From: an uncultured Acidimicrobiia bacterium
GTDB lineage: Bacteria > Actinomycetota > Acidimicrobiia > Spongiisociales > UBA5794
Length of the DNA: 30,208 nucleotides
Assembly: GCA_913031525.1 (NCBI GenBank)
Contig: CAJWGC010000002.1
Span: forward strand, 1-30,208
Direction: 5' to 3'
Positions within the stretch are counted from its first letter, which is position 1; each line of letters opens with the position of its first letter. The translations under genes were made by a program, and so were the position numbers. Of the stretch, positions 1 to 6,915 are shown piece by piece. Under the pieces are notes generated by a model that saw only the letters and a program-made list of their open reading frames with translations, was not told the DNA's origin and made no database searches.

Positions 1-375
1 TTTGAAAATGCGGTGGTGACTGTGACTCGTTCTGATGGCCTTGTTCTGGACTTCAACAAGATCGATTCAGCAGACAAAATAACGGTCTCTCGACTCCTGA
101 ATTTATATCCTGGAGCTCTAGGAATATCCGCCAATACTGGAGAGGGGATCGAAGAACTAAGAGCCGCGATCGTCTCAGCGCTCGGTCAACATACTGTCGA
201 TATCGAATTGCTCATCCGCTACGACCGCGGTGATGTGATAGCAACAGCACACCGTATAGGCGAGGTGCACTCTCAAAAACACGTAGAAGATGGCGTCATG
301 CTCAAAGCCACCATCCCTGCTTCAGAGGTCTTTCACTTTGCTGAGTGGATCTCACCCGAAACGGACATCTCCTAA
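1..375 (+). CDS. hflX: GTPase HflX, C-terminal part (5' truncated by window edge)
   Basis: This is the 3' end of a ribosome-associated GTPase of the HflX family, which splits stalled or heat-damaged ribosomes. The frame is open from base 1, so the first visible GTG is not the start. The G4 motif NKID is visible, followed by the G5-like ISANTGEGIEEL. The usual HflX C-terminal domain follows, with the signature IRYDRGDVIATAHRIGEV and an EDGV..KATIP strand. The Walker A region lies outside the window. The stop codon overlaps by four bases the stop of the convergent MFS gene. Family assignment is firm; nothing can be said about the N-terminal half. Confidence 0.85.
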   Translation, partial: FENAVVTVTRSDGLVLDFNKIDSADKITVSRLLNLYPGALGISANTGEGIEELRAAIVSALGQHTVDIELLIRYDRGDVIATAHRIGEVHSQKHVEDGVMLKATIPASEVFHFAEWISPETDIS

Positions 376-1763
376 TTAAACAAGTCCATCACGTCTCCAT
401 CGTCGTGATTCGTATCGGCGATATCGCGATTGGAGCGTCTCCGCTCAGCCACAACAGGACCCAGCACTGCAGATACGTAAACAATCTGAATCAACAGTGC
501 AATCAAGCCAGCGCTGATTAATCCTATCTCTACGGAAAGAGACGGCAGTGATAGAAACCCGACGCTGGCACCTGGCACGATCGGAATCAATGCACCAACC
601 ACCCAGGAAAACTGGAAAAAAGTTTCAGAGGCGGTAAAAGTACGGCCGCGATCTGTTGCCGACATCGTCGCCTGCAATAGTCCATCAAAACCAAACTTTG
701 CCGTTCCCCAAGCAAAGCCGGCCGCTGTCGAAAGGAAAGCAGCAGCAGCAAGGTTAAAGGCCTGAGCAGCGACAAAAGCAGCAGCTGCTTCAACCGCAAG
801 TCCAACGATCAGCATGGGCTCCTCTGACACATACTTGTTCAAGACTGGCGTGGTCAGCGCGGCTAAGAAATATCCCGCCCCTGCAGCAACCAATAGCGCC
901 CCAAAGTCGTACACACCGGCATCCGCATCTCTGAAAGTGAACGCAACGAGCAGCAAAAGAAAACCGTTGAGAAACCTCCCCCCCGCCGTAGCGAAACGCG
1001 CTAAACGAACAGACTGAGGTGGTTCGTGATAGCCAGTGGCCGAAAGATCCTCTGGATTTTCGCCACGAAACGTCCGCGGCGCAGCGACATCTAACGATGG
1101 TAATCCCGCAGCTGAAGCAGCGGCGTAAACCAAGGCAACGGCCACTACCAGAAGCGTGAACCAAGAGCCAACAGCCCAGATACAGAGAGCTCCAATCGGG
1201 GCTGCGACAGCGCTTCCGAATATTCCGATCTTCGCAATTTGTGCATTCGCTGAGATCAGATCAGTGGGGCTCGCCAGTACTACTGGCAGCAGACTCGAAC
1301 GACTGATACCAAATAGTCTCGAGAGGACCAGCATAAAAAAAGCTAAAGGAAAGAGGGCAAAACTATCCAGCCAAATTGCCATCACCAGCGCAAGTAGCGC
1401 TCGCACGACAGTGCTGAAAACCATCCCGGCGCGGTAAGCGCCGGGAAAGCGGTCATAAAAAGATCCTAGGAACGGACCGATAACAGCGAAGGGCGCGAGA
1501 GTGATCAGGAGATACAGGGCAACATTATTACGCGCTTCGGTCGAGGGCACATCGAAAAACAATGTTCCCGCAAGCGCCATTGCAACCAACGTATCCGCTG
1601 CGGCAGCCCCCGCATGTGCCTGGGCAATTCTCCTGAACCCAGGACCCCGTGACATGAACATACCGCGAAGCTTCGCTCGCATCTGGCGACGAAATGAGGA
1701 GACGAAACGTCCAAATACGGGCCTTCTAGGAGAAGGCGAAAATGAAGCAGATTTGCGATTCAT
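372..1763 (-). CDS. MFS-type membrane transporter
   Basis: A polytopic membrane protein of about 463 residues with roughly 10-12 hydrophobic segments (for example FFDVPSTEA followed by YLLITLAPFAVIGPFLGSFYDRF, and a final segment near ISAGLIALLIQIVYVSAVLGPVV). The GSFYDRF stretch after TM2 resembles the MFS loop 2-3 motif (GxxxDR). The N-terminus carries an Arg-rich cytosolic tail of about 50 residues, and the acidic C-terminal tail (DTNHDDGDVMDLF) is probably also cytosolic. I chose the ATG at 1763 over a TTG three codons upstream; a later start is possible. Divergent from gpsA with under 60 bp between starts. The substrate cannot be read from sequence. Confidence 0.75.
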   Translation of the reverse strand: MNRKSASFSPSPRRPVFGRFVSSFRRQMRAKLRGMFMSRGPGFRRIAQAHAGAAAADTLVAMALAGTLFFDVPSTEARNNVALYLLITLAPFAVIGPFLGSFYDRFPGAYRAGMVFSTVVRALLALVMAIWLDSFALFPLAFFMLVLSRLFGISRSSLLPVVLASPTDLISANAQIAKIGIFGSAVAAPIGALCIWAVGSWFTLLVVAVALVYAAASAAGLPSLDVAAPRTFRGENPEDLSATGYHEPPQSVRLARFATAGGRFLNGFLLLLVAFTFRDADAGVYDFGALLVAAGAGYFLAALTTPVLNKYVSEEPMLIVGLAVEAAAAFVAAQAFNLAAAAFLSTAAGFAWGTAKFGFDGLLQATMSATDRGRTFTASETFFQFSWVVGALIPIVPGASVGFLSLPSLSVEIGLISAGLIALLIQIVYVSAVLGPVVAERRRSNRDIADTNHDDGDVMDLFN

Positions 1764-1820
1764 GCGCTCCAACGTAGCCGGCGATCTACCCTGGATGCAT
1801 CACAACAGCCAAGGTCTGAG

Positions 1821-2828
1821 ATGAGAGTAACGGTCATAGGTGCAGGTTCGTGGGGAACGACAATCGCTGGCATCCTGGGAAAGAAGAACCCTGTCACTTT
1901 GTGGGTACGCCGAGAAAAGCTAGCCAAGGCGATCGAACACAGCCGAGAGAACGCTGAGTACCTCCCAGGAATGGCGGTTCCAGAAACCGTGACAGTAACG
2001 ACTGATCTCCGCGAAGCCGCCTCCAAAATGGAACTACTCGTGATGGGAGTACCTTCTCACCAATACCGATCCGTTCTAGAAAAAGCTGCTGACTACATAC
2101 CCAATGATGTGCCAATCGTAAGTCTGGCTAAAGGAATCGAAGCTCGCACCTTGATGCGCATGACTGAGGTAACTATCGACATACTGCCGACTCACGATAT
2201 AAATCGTATCGGCGTCCTCACCGGACCAAATCTGGCAGCTGAGATCGCTATAGGCCAACCAACTGCATCCGTGATCGCTATGCGCGACCTCGAGATAGCA
2301 TCATCACTCCAGAACATTTTTATGACCCCTGCGCTCCGCGTGTATACAAATGAAGACGTCATAGGTTGCGAAGCTGCGGGCGCACTCAAGAACGTCATGG
2401 CAATAGCTGCCGGTATGGCTCAAGGTCTTGGGTTCGGCGACAACACCATGGCTACTCTGATAACGCGATCTCTCGCCGAACTAACTCGACTGGGAGTAGC
2501 CATGGGAGGGCGTCCACTCACGTTCTCTGGGCTCGCTGGCATAGGCGATCTCATAGCCACATGCACTAGCCAGAAAAGTCGCAATCGAACCGTCGGTTAC
2601 AACCTAGGACAAGGAAAGAAACTCGAAGCAATACTTGTCGAAACGAAAGAAGTAGCTGAAGGTATCAATTCAACACGCGGCGTGTTAGACCTCGCCAAAC
2701 AATATGAAATTGAGATGCCGATTGCAGAACAAGTCGGCCGAGTCCTCTATGAACGAGTTAGCCCGTCTGATGCTGTCGGCGTATTGATGGCGCGGGAAGC
2801 GAAGGCCGAAATGGAAGGCATCGACTGA
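1821..2828 (+). CDS. gpsA: NAD(P)-dependent glycerol-3-phosphate dehydrogenase
   Basis: Reduces dihydroxyacetone phosphate to sn-glycerol-3-phosphate for phospholipid synthesis; cytosolic. At 335 residues it is full length for GpsA. Visible motifs are the N-terminal Rossmann loop VIGAGSWGTT (residues 5-14), SLAKGIE with the conserved Lys104, GPNLAAEIAIGQP (about 135-147, GPxxAxE), the catalytic Lys190 in GALKNVMAIAAG, and the substrate-binding FSGLAGIGDLIATCTS. The start is supported by AAGG six bases upstream of the ATG. It follows hflX in orientation, but the convergent MFS gene lies between them, so it is probably transcribed from its own promoter in the short divergent gap. Confidence 0.96.
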   Translation: MRVTVIGAGSWGTTIAGILGKKNPVTLWVRREKLAKAIEHSRENAEYLPGMAVPETVTVTTDLREAASKMELLVMGVPSHQYRSVLEKAADYIPNDVPIVSLAKGIEARTLMRMTEVTIDILPTHDINRIGVLTGPNLAAEIAIGQPTASVIAMRDLEIASSLQNIFMTPALRVYTNEDVIGCEAAGALKNVMAIAAGMAQGLGFGDNTMATLITRSLAELTRLGVAMGGRPLTFSGLAGIGDLIATCTSQKSRNRTVGYNLGQGKKLEAILVETKEVAEGINSTRGVLDLAKQYEIEMPIAEQVGRVLYERVSPSDAVGVLMAREAKAEMEGID

Positions 2829-2898
2829 CACCGACAGCCACTCTCCTTCAACTCGATTTCCATGGACTCCGTATCTCTATAAAAACAAGGACACAGAT

Positions 2899-3054
2899 GT
2901 GAGCATTCCTGAACTCGTGCCTGCACGTCGCCCACGAAAACAGAGAAAAATAGATCCGGGCCATAGAAGTCCGTTAAGACGTGGCCGCTACCAAACTAAC
3001 GCGTATGGATTTCGTTACATCTCTACCGAATCAATCCAACCATGCAATCAGTAA
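2899..3054 (+). CDS. Possible small basic protein, 51 aa, unrecognised
   Basis: A GTG-started reading frame of 51 codons after gpsA. It is very rich in Arg/Lys in its first half (PARRPRKQRK, then RSPLRRGRYQ) and ends in a polar tail (STESIQPCNQ). An AAGGA sequence ends eight bases upstream of the GTG, and an AT-rich stretch (CTATAAAAAC) lies before it, which could be a -10 element. No homologue is recognised. It fills an otherwise empty 237-bp gap between convergent genes, so it may be chance; the good ribosome site and strong charge bias are the only support. Confidence 0.35.
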   Translation: MSIPELVPARRPRKQRKIDPGHRSPLRRGRYQTNAYGFRYISTESIQPCNQ

Positions 3055-3065
3055 CGTTGCTCGGA

Positions 3066-4154
3066 TCAGTCAGCAATTTCTTTTTTGCCAGTAAGCACTG
3101 TCGCCTGGGCAGCTCGACTGGAACGCAACACAAGCTCCATCAATTCCTCTACAAAATGCGGGTCAAGTCCGGCCCTTTCGGCCTCCTGCCTCACTTCAGC
3201 AATCAGCTCCTCTTCTCTAGCCCGAGCCCTAATCTTGAGACCTCGAGCAGCTTTAAGCCGACCTATCTCGAGCGAACTCTGCTGACGCATTGCCAAAAGG
3301 CGAACGATTTCCCGATCGATGCGATCGATCTCATCACGCAATAATGGAATACCCAAACTTTCCATAAGTTGCGCGAAGTCCTCTAAATCGATTTGCCCCC
3401 CGTTGCCGGCAAGCGCCTTTTCAGGATCAGGATGCACCGCGACGATCAATCCGTCAGCGCCGACACTCCGACCAGCCAGGGCTAAGGGCCGCATTATCTC
3501 TTCCCCACCGACGGCGGGAGCTGGATCGATCACAACGGGCAAATGGCTCATTTGTTGGACCACCGGAACTGCTGAAATATCGAGAGTATCTGACGTACGC
3601 GGATCGAATGTTCGACTGCCCCGTTCACATAAGACAACATTGTCGTTGTCCTGCGAAAGGATGTATTCAGCTGCCATCAACCATTCGTCGATCGTGGCCG
3701 CAGACCCTCGATGCAAAAGTACCGGGATGCCGGTCGCACCGGCTTCTGTCAACAGTGAGAAATTCTGCATGTTGTCAGGTCCGATCTCGAGCATATCAAC
3801 GTGTCCAGCTACCTTCTCGGCCAATCCTGGTTCGAGCAGTTCCGTCACTGTCGGAAGCCCCGCTTCATGTCCAGCATGCTCTAACAGCCACAACCCCTCT
3901 TCTCCGAGCCCTGTGTAGCTATAAGGAGAAGTCTCAGCGCGATAAGTACCACTGCGTAACATTGACGCTCCACTCTCCACAATGGCGCTGCTAACAGACA
4001 TGATCTGTTCCTCGCTTTCAACCGCAGTCGGACCGGCAATCACCGGATAGGAACCATCGCCAAATCGGACGTTTCCCACTGCTACAACCGTGGTTTCGGC
4101 ATCGGTCTTACGGTGACTCTTCAGCACAGGTTTCTTCGGTTGACTAGGTGTCAT
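3066..4154 (-). CDS. DAHP-synthase-like (inactive-looking) / chorismate mutase fusion
   Basis: A 362-residue fusion. Residues about 25-265 form a type I-beta DAHP synthase (AroF-like) barrel, recognisable by TSPYSYTGLGEEG, MQNFSLL, NVVLCERG and LDISAVPVV. Residues about 271-355 form an AroQ-class chorismate mutase. The barrel has lost key residues: Thr43 replaces the metal Cys in GPCAVE, YRAETS (71-76) replaces FKPRTS, Asp127 replaces the Arg of GARNMQNF, His148 replaces Lys in LKRG, Pro213 replaces the metal His of DPSH, Ala239 replaces the metal Glu of VEVHP, and Asn251 stands at the metal Asp. The mutase domain keeps equivalents of E. coli Arg11, Arg28, Lys39, Arg51, Glu52, Ser84 and Gln88; only Asp48 is changed (Ala). 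The ATG at 4154 has AAGGAG six bases upstream. The N-terminal ferredoxin-like domain of the canonical paralogue (15068-16111) is missing. Likely role: chorismate to prephenate, with the barrel as a regulatory domain (inference). Confidence 0.88.
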   Translation of the reverse strand: MTPSQPKKPVLKSHRKTDAETTVVAVGNVRFGDGSYPVIAGPTAVESEEQIMSVSSAIVESGASMLRSGTYRAETSPYSYTGLGEEGLWLLEHAGHEAGLPTVTELLEPGLAEKVAGHVDMLEIGPDNMQNFSLLTEAGATGIPVLLHRGSAATIDEWLMAAEYILSQDNDNVVLCERGSRTFDPRTSDTLDISAVPVVQQMSHLPVVIDPAPAVGGEEIMRPLALAGRSVGADGLIVAVHPDPEKALAGNGGQIDLEDFAQLMESLGIPLLRDEIDRIDREIVRLLAMRQQSSLEIGRLKAARGLKIRARAREEELIAEVRQEAERAGLDPHFVEELMELVLRSSRAAQATVLTGKKEIAD

Positions 4155-4190
4155 GAGCATCTCCTTGGCTCTAGACAAGCCCCGGGATAC

Positions 4191-4218
4191 AAAAACCCGG
4201 AGCTACTCCGGCTCCGGG
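4191..4218 (-). terminator. Rho-independent terminator in the leader of the chorismate mutase fusion gene
   Basis: On the minus strand, a perfect 8-bp GC-rich stem CCCGGAGC / GCTCCGGG (plus-strand arms 4196-4203 and 4211-4218) with a 7-base loop is followed directly by TTTTT. It lies after the leader peptide stop and 37 bases before the fusion gene ATG, the position expected of an attenuator. The 5' arm region also contains GAGCCGG (plus 4208-4214), which is complementary to CCGGCTC in the leader ORF (plus 4263-4269), giving a mutually exclusive antiterminator. Confidence 0.82.
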
Positions 4219-4242
4219 TGGTGGTTTAGCAAGTAGGTACCT

Positions 4243-4314
4243 CTACCGCGCGACCCCCGACCGAGCCGGGAGCTCGGTAAAGGAATATGAAAACTCGTAG
4301 TAATACAGTTCCAC
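4243..4314 (-). CDS. Tyr/Phe-rich leader peptide (attenuator), 23 aa
   Basis: A GTG-started frame of 23 codons ending in TAG, 24 bases before the terminator stem. Residues 4-12 read YYYEFSYSF: four Tyr and two Phe codons in nine, a composition expected of an attenuator sensing charged tRNA-Tyr and tRNA-Phe. The codons just after (ACC GAG CTC CCG GCT CGG) contain a small self-complementary pause hairpin CCGAG/CTCGG (plus 4261-4277). A ribosome stalled on the Tyr/Phe codons would cover its first arm and free CCGGCTC to pair with the terminator arm. There is no Shine-Dalgarno sequence; the predicted promoter places the RNA start within a few bases of the GTG. A longer in-frame ORF extends upstream to 4497 but has no other support. 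Confidence 0.75.
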   Translation of the reverse strand: MELYYYEFSYSFTELPARSGVAR

Positions 4315-4323
4315 AACCAGGAC

Positions 4324-4352
4324 AATGTACAGGCCAATGACGGAGTTAGCAA
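4324..4352 (-). promoter_or_regulatory. Predicted sigma-70-type promoter for the leader and fusion gene
   Basis: Minus strand: -35 TTGCTA (plus 4347-4352), 17-base spacer, -10 TACATT (plus 4324-4329). The transcription start would fall at about plus 4314-4317, at or just before the leader GTG, implying a leaderless or near-leaderless leader peptide. Bases 4353-4589 upstream hold no other gene that I can support. Confidence 0.5.
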
Positions 4353-4589
4353 TGCCGCGAGCTAGAGGAAAAGCAACCATCAGAAACTGAACGTATGAAG
4401 AACCACTACGACTGCTCTCAGCCTTAGGAGTCCCAATATCAGAGAATCCGGATAGCAATCTGCCCAGCGCAGCATTCCCCGTCAACCGGATCGACAATCC
4501 TAACGATCCACTAGAAACTAAATTTTTCTGTAACCGCCTCTGAGGTGACTAAAGAAATGCTGATCAGAACACACACAGTTAAAGAACCG

Positions 4590-4784
4590 CTACCGGAACG
4601 TCCATAGCCACATAACGAGAGCTCCCACCCCACTCAGTGTGACAGCGATACTTAGTAAATCCCTCCAAGTATGAATATAAGACGAATCCGAATCAGGTCG
4701 GAATTGTTGCCAAACAATCGCCGCCATCGACACAACAAGAGCGGCAGTACCGAGCACGAGGACGAAAGTTTGAAGGGTTCCCAC
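4590..4784 (-). CDS. Small two-helix membrane protein, 64 aa, downstream of ctaB
   Basis: A 64-residue protein with two predicted membrane helices (roughly residues 6-25, FVLVLGTAALVVSMAAIVW, and 43-62, LSIAVTLSGVGALVMWLW) joined by a polar loop containing FRPDSDSSYIHTWRD. It starts with GTG 29 bases after the ctaB stop and in the same direction, so it is probably the last gene of the ctaA-ctaB transcript. There is no clear Shine-Dalgarno sequence. I do not recognise the family. Its position suggests a connection with cytochrome oxidase or heme A assembly, but that is context only. Confidence 0.55.
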   Translation of the reverse strand: MGTLQTFVLVLGTAALVVSMAAIVWQQFRPDSDSSYIHTWRDLLSIAVTLSGVGALVMWLWTFR

Positions 4785-4813
4785 TTCTGTGAGGATACCG
4801 AACTACCAGGCGA

Positions 4814-5719
4814 TCAAAAGAAGACGTCGACAGCCATCATTCCAAACAAGGTGGCTAAATAAATGTTGGATAAAAAAAAGAATCGCATGGCGTATGTCGG
4901 ACGTCGTTGCAATCGATGGGCAGCAGCCAAAAATCCACCTCCCAAAGCGATCGCTGCAATCAGATAGACGCCACCGACGGCTCCTGTTGGATAAAGCAGG
5001 AGCGAAGCTCCAACAAGGGCCACGCTGTACCAACGAATGTGATCGAGCGTCGGTCGAACTCCCGCAACGACAGGAAGCATCGGCACATTGGCAGCTTGAT
5101 AATCATCCTTGTAGCGAAGAGAAAGTGCCCAGAAATGCGGAGGTGTCCAAAGAAAAACAATTGCGAACATAACCCAGGCAGGAGCAGCAAGAGTTCCGGT
5201 CACCGCAGACCATCCAACCAGAGCAGGCACGGATCCGGCGGCCCCTCCAACGACAATATTCTGCGGTGTAGAGCGCTTTAAAAAGAGCGTATATACGAAA
5301 ACATAGAACAGAAGTCCAAGTGTCGAAAGTGTGGCAGCTAGCAGATTGGTTGTTGCCCACAGCCAGACGAAACCCGCTGCCCCTAGCCCCACACCGAACA
5401 CAAGAGCCGAACCAGGATCGATCCGACCAGCAGGAAGCGGCCGTGTCATAGTTCTCGTCATGACACGGTCGATCTTTCGGTCTGCAACACTGTTAATCGT
5501 ATTGGCACCTGCCGCCGAAAGTGTCCCTCCAAGGAGCGTCGCTATCACCAGCCAGGTCCCAGGCCATCCCCCTTCAGCGACAATGGCAGCGGGGACAGTG
5601 ATCACTAACAGAAGTTCGATGATCCGAGGCTTGGTGAGTCTGAAGTACACCGAGACAAGATCCCTCCATCCTGTTGGACGTGTGAATGCACCACTCACGT
5701 GTGGCTCAGATTGGTTCAC
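4814..5719 (-). CDS. ctaB: Protoheme IX farnesyltransferase (heme O synthase)
   Basis: Transfers a farnesyl group to heme b to give heme O, the first step toward heme A for aa3-type cytochrome oxidase; integral membrane protein of the UbiA superfamily. At 301 residues it is full length with about nine hydrophobic segments. The first Asp-rich motif is complete (NSVADRKIDRVMTRTMTRPL, the NxxxDxxxD type), and the second conserved loop is present as RYKDDYQAANVPMLPVV. The GTG start overlaps the ctaA stop by four bases (GTGA), so translation is probably coupled. With ctaA upstream this is a standard actinobacterial heme A pair, here in the order ctaA-ctaB. Confidence 0.94.
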   Translation of the reverse strand: MNQSEPHVSGAFTRPTGWRDLVSVYFRLTKPRIIELLLVITVPAAIVAEGGWPGTWLVIATLLGGTLSAAGANTINSVADRKIDRVMTRTMTRPLPAGRIDPGSALVFGVGLGAAGFVWLWATTNLLAATLSTLGLLFYVFVYTLFLKRSTPQNIVVGGAAGSVPALVGWSAVTGTLAAPAWVMFAIVFLWTPPHFWALSLRYKDDYQAANVPMLPVVAGVRPTLDHIRWYSVALVGASLLLYPTGAVGGVYLIAAIALGGGFLAAAHRLQRRPTYAMRFFFLSNIYLATLFGMMAVDVFF

Positions 5720-6684
5720 GTGGCCGCCTCACTGAAACATCCTCGGCCAGGAAGAGGATCCATCGCTCCAGGGTCGAGACATCGAAACGCTAAATAAAGA
5801 AAGGACATCCACAGCACATCGGCCAAGAGAAGGTGCACAACTTGAGTTTCCAAAGGTGTCAAAAAGGCAATGTTGAGGATCCCAGAAACAAACTGAAAAA
5901 CGATCGTCAGCAAAACGACAGTTCCTGCTCTGGCAATCAACGGAATTGTCATGGAAATATTGCGAACAAGCAAAAAAATAGCAACGCCGCCGACAATAGC
6001 AATCGCCGGATGAGCGATCCTCATCCTAACGAGAAAGGGCACCGTAGAACCGAACTCTTCACTGAGCTCTCCTAAGACAGAATCGAGCGGAAAAAGCGCG
6101 TCAGCGAGAGAATTAATCGCTCCAGAAACCGAGATGAGAAGGATGACGACTGCGACAATGAACAACTCGCGATCCGGCCTTCGCGACCAGGCCGGACGCG
6201 ACACATTTCCTCCAAGAACAAAGTACACAACTAAGACTCCAGCGCCGATAAGGAAAAACGTATTGATCACGTGTAAAGCGTCTGCAATCACACGTCCGAT
6301 CGACGCGTCCTCTCCAACCCAACCAAAAAGCACCAATGCAGCACCGATCGCCACCTCAAGGACAAGAGTTGCCCCAACCCAGACTGCACTCGCCCGAACG
6401 CGGTGACCCTTAGGAAAGACTCTGAAAGCCCCCACAATCAACGCGCAAATAACGCATGTGAGTAAAACCGTGAGCATACGATGGGTGAACTCGATTGCAG
6501 TGGCGGCGTCCTCCATCCCCGGCAGAAGAGAGCCGTCACAACGCGGCCAATTATCTCCACACCCTGCTCCGCTCTCCGTCGCCTGGACGATGTCGCCCGA
6601 CAACACAGTCACCACTGTGATGATCAAGGACGTCCAAGCAAGGAATAGCAGAGCCCGTACCGGAAATGACATGGCGGCTATCAC
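5716..6684 (-). CDS. ctaA: Heme A synthase (COX15/CtaA)
   Basis: Oxidises the C8 methyl of heme O to the formyl of heme A in the membrane. It has 322 residues and about eight transmembrane segments. The extracytoplasmic loop carries the two expected cysteines in ESGAGCGDNWPRCDGSLLP, and the conserved histidines are visible in EFTHRM, DALHVINTF, RIAHPAIAI and QVVHLLLADVLW, matching the two four-helix heme sites. Start is GTG 6684 or ATG 6672; neither has a clear ribosome site. It overlaps ctaB by four bases. Bases 6685-6773 upstream form a divergent intergenic space. Confidence 0.92.
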   Translation of the reverse strand: MIAAMSFPVRALLFLAWTSLIITVVTVLSGDIVQATESGAGCGDNWPRCDGSLLPGMEDAATAIEFTHRMLTVLLTCVICALIVGAFRVFPKGHRVRASAVWVGATLVLEVAIGAALVLFGWVGEDASIGRVIADALHVINTFFLIGAGVLVVYFVLGGNVSRPAWSRRPDRELFIVAVVILLISVSGAINSLADALFPLDSVLGELSEEFGSTVPFLVRMRIAHPAIAIVGGVAIFLLVRNISMTIPLIARAGTVVLLTIVFQFVSGILNIAFLTPLETQVVHLLLADVLWMSFLYLAFRCLDPGAMDPLPGRGCFSEAAT

Positions 6685-6773
6685 GATCGAGCAGGCTAAT
6701 GGCTCGCGAGGCTCCTGAACCGCTGATCACTGATTTTCCCTAGCATGTGACATCGAGTCTCTCCTAGGGAATT

Positions 6774-6860
6774 ATGAAAAAATTAATCACGCTGCTGACA
6801 CTCGTTGCAATCGGAATCGCCATTATCAGTGTCATCCAGATTGAGAATGACGATCAATAA
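6774..6860 (+). CDS. Possible 28-aa single-helix peptide
   Basis: A 28-codon frame beginning MKKLITLLTLVAIGIAIISV and ending in an acidic tail (IENDDQ): a basic N-terminus, one hydrophobic helix and a short charged end, typical of a small membrane peptide. AGGGA lies three bases before the ATG. Actinobacteria encode small MKK-starting single-helix proteins of similar design, but no diagnostic motif (such as DLW) is present, so family membership cannot be claimed. It lies alone between the ctaA start and the end of the convergent hydrolase gene. Confidence 0.35.
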   Translation: MKKLITLLTLVAIGIAIISVIQIENDDQ

Positions 6861-6915
6861 CTTCACTTACCTCTAAAGGACAAGCGCGCTAACAACCTTT
6901 GATTACCACAATGGC

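Noticed and set aside
4243..4497. An 84-codon minus-strand ORF covering the leader region
   Set aside because: Only its last 23 codons have a clear role as the attenuator leader; the predicted promoter lies inside the upstream part, which has no ribosome site and no recognisable domain.
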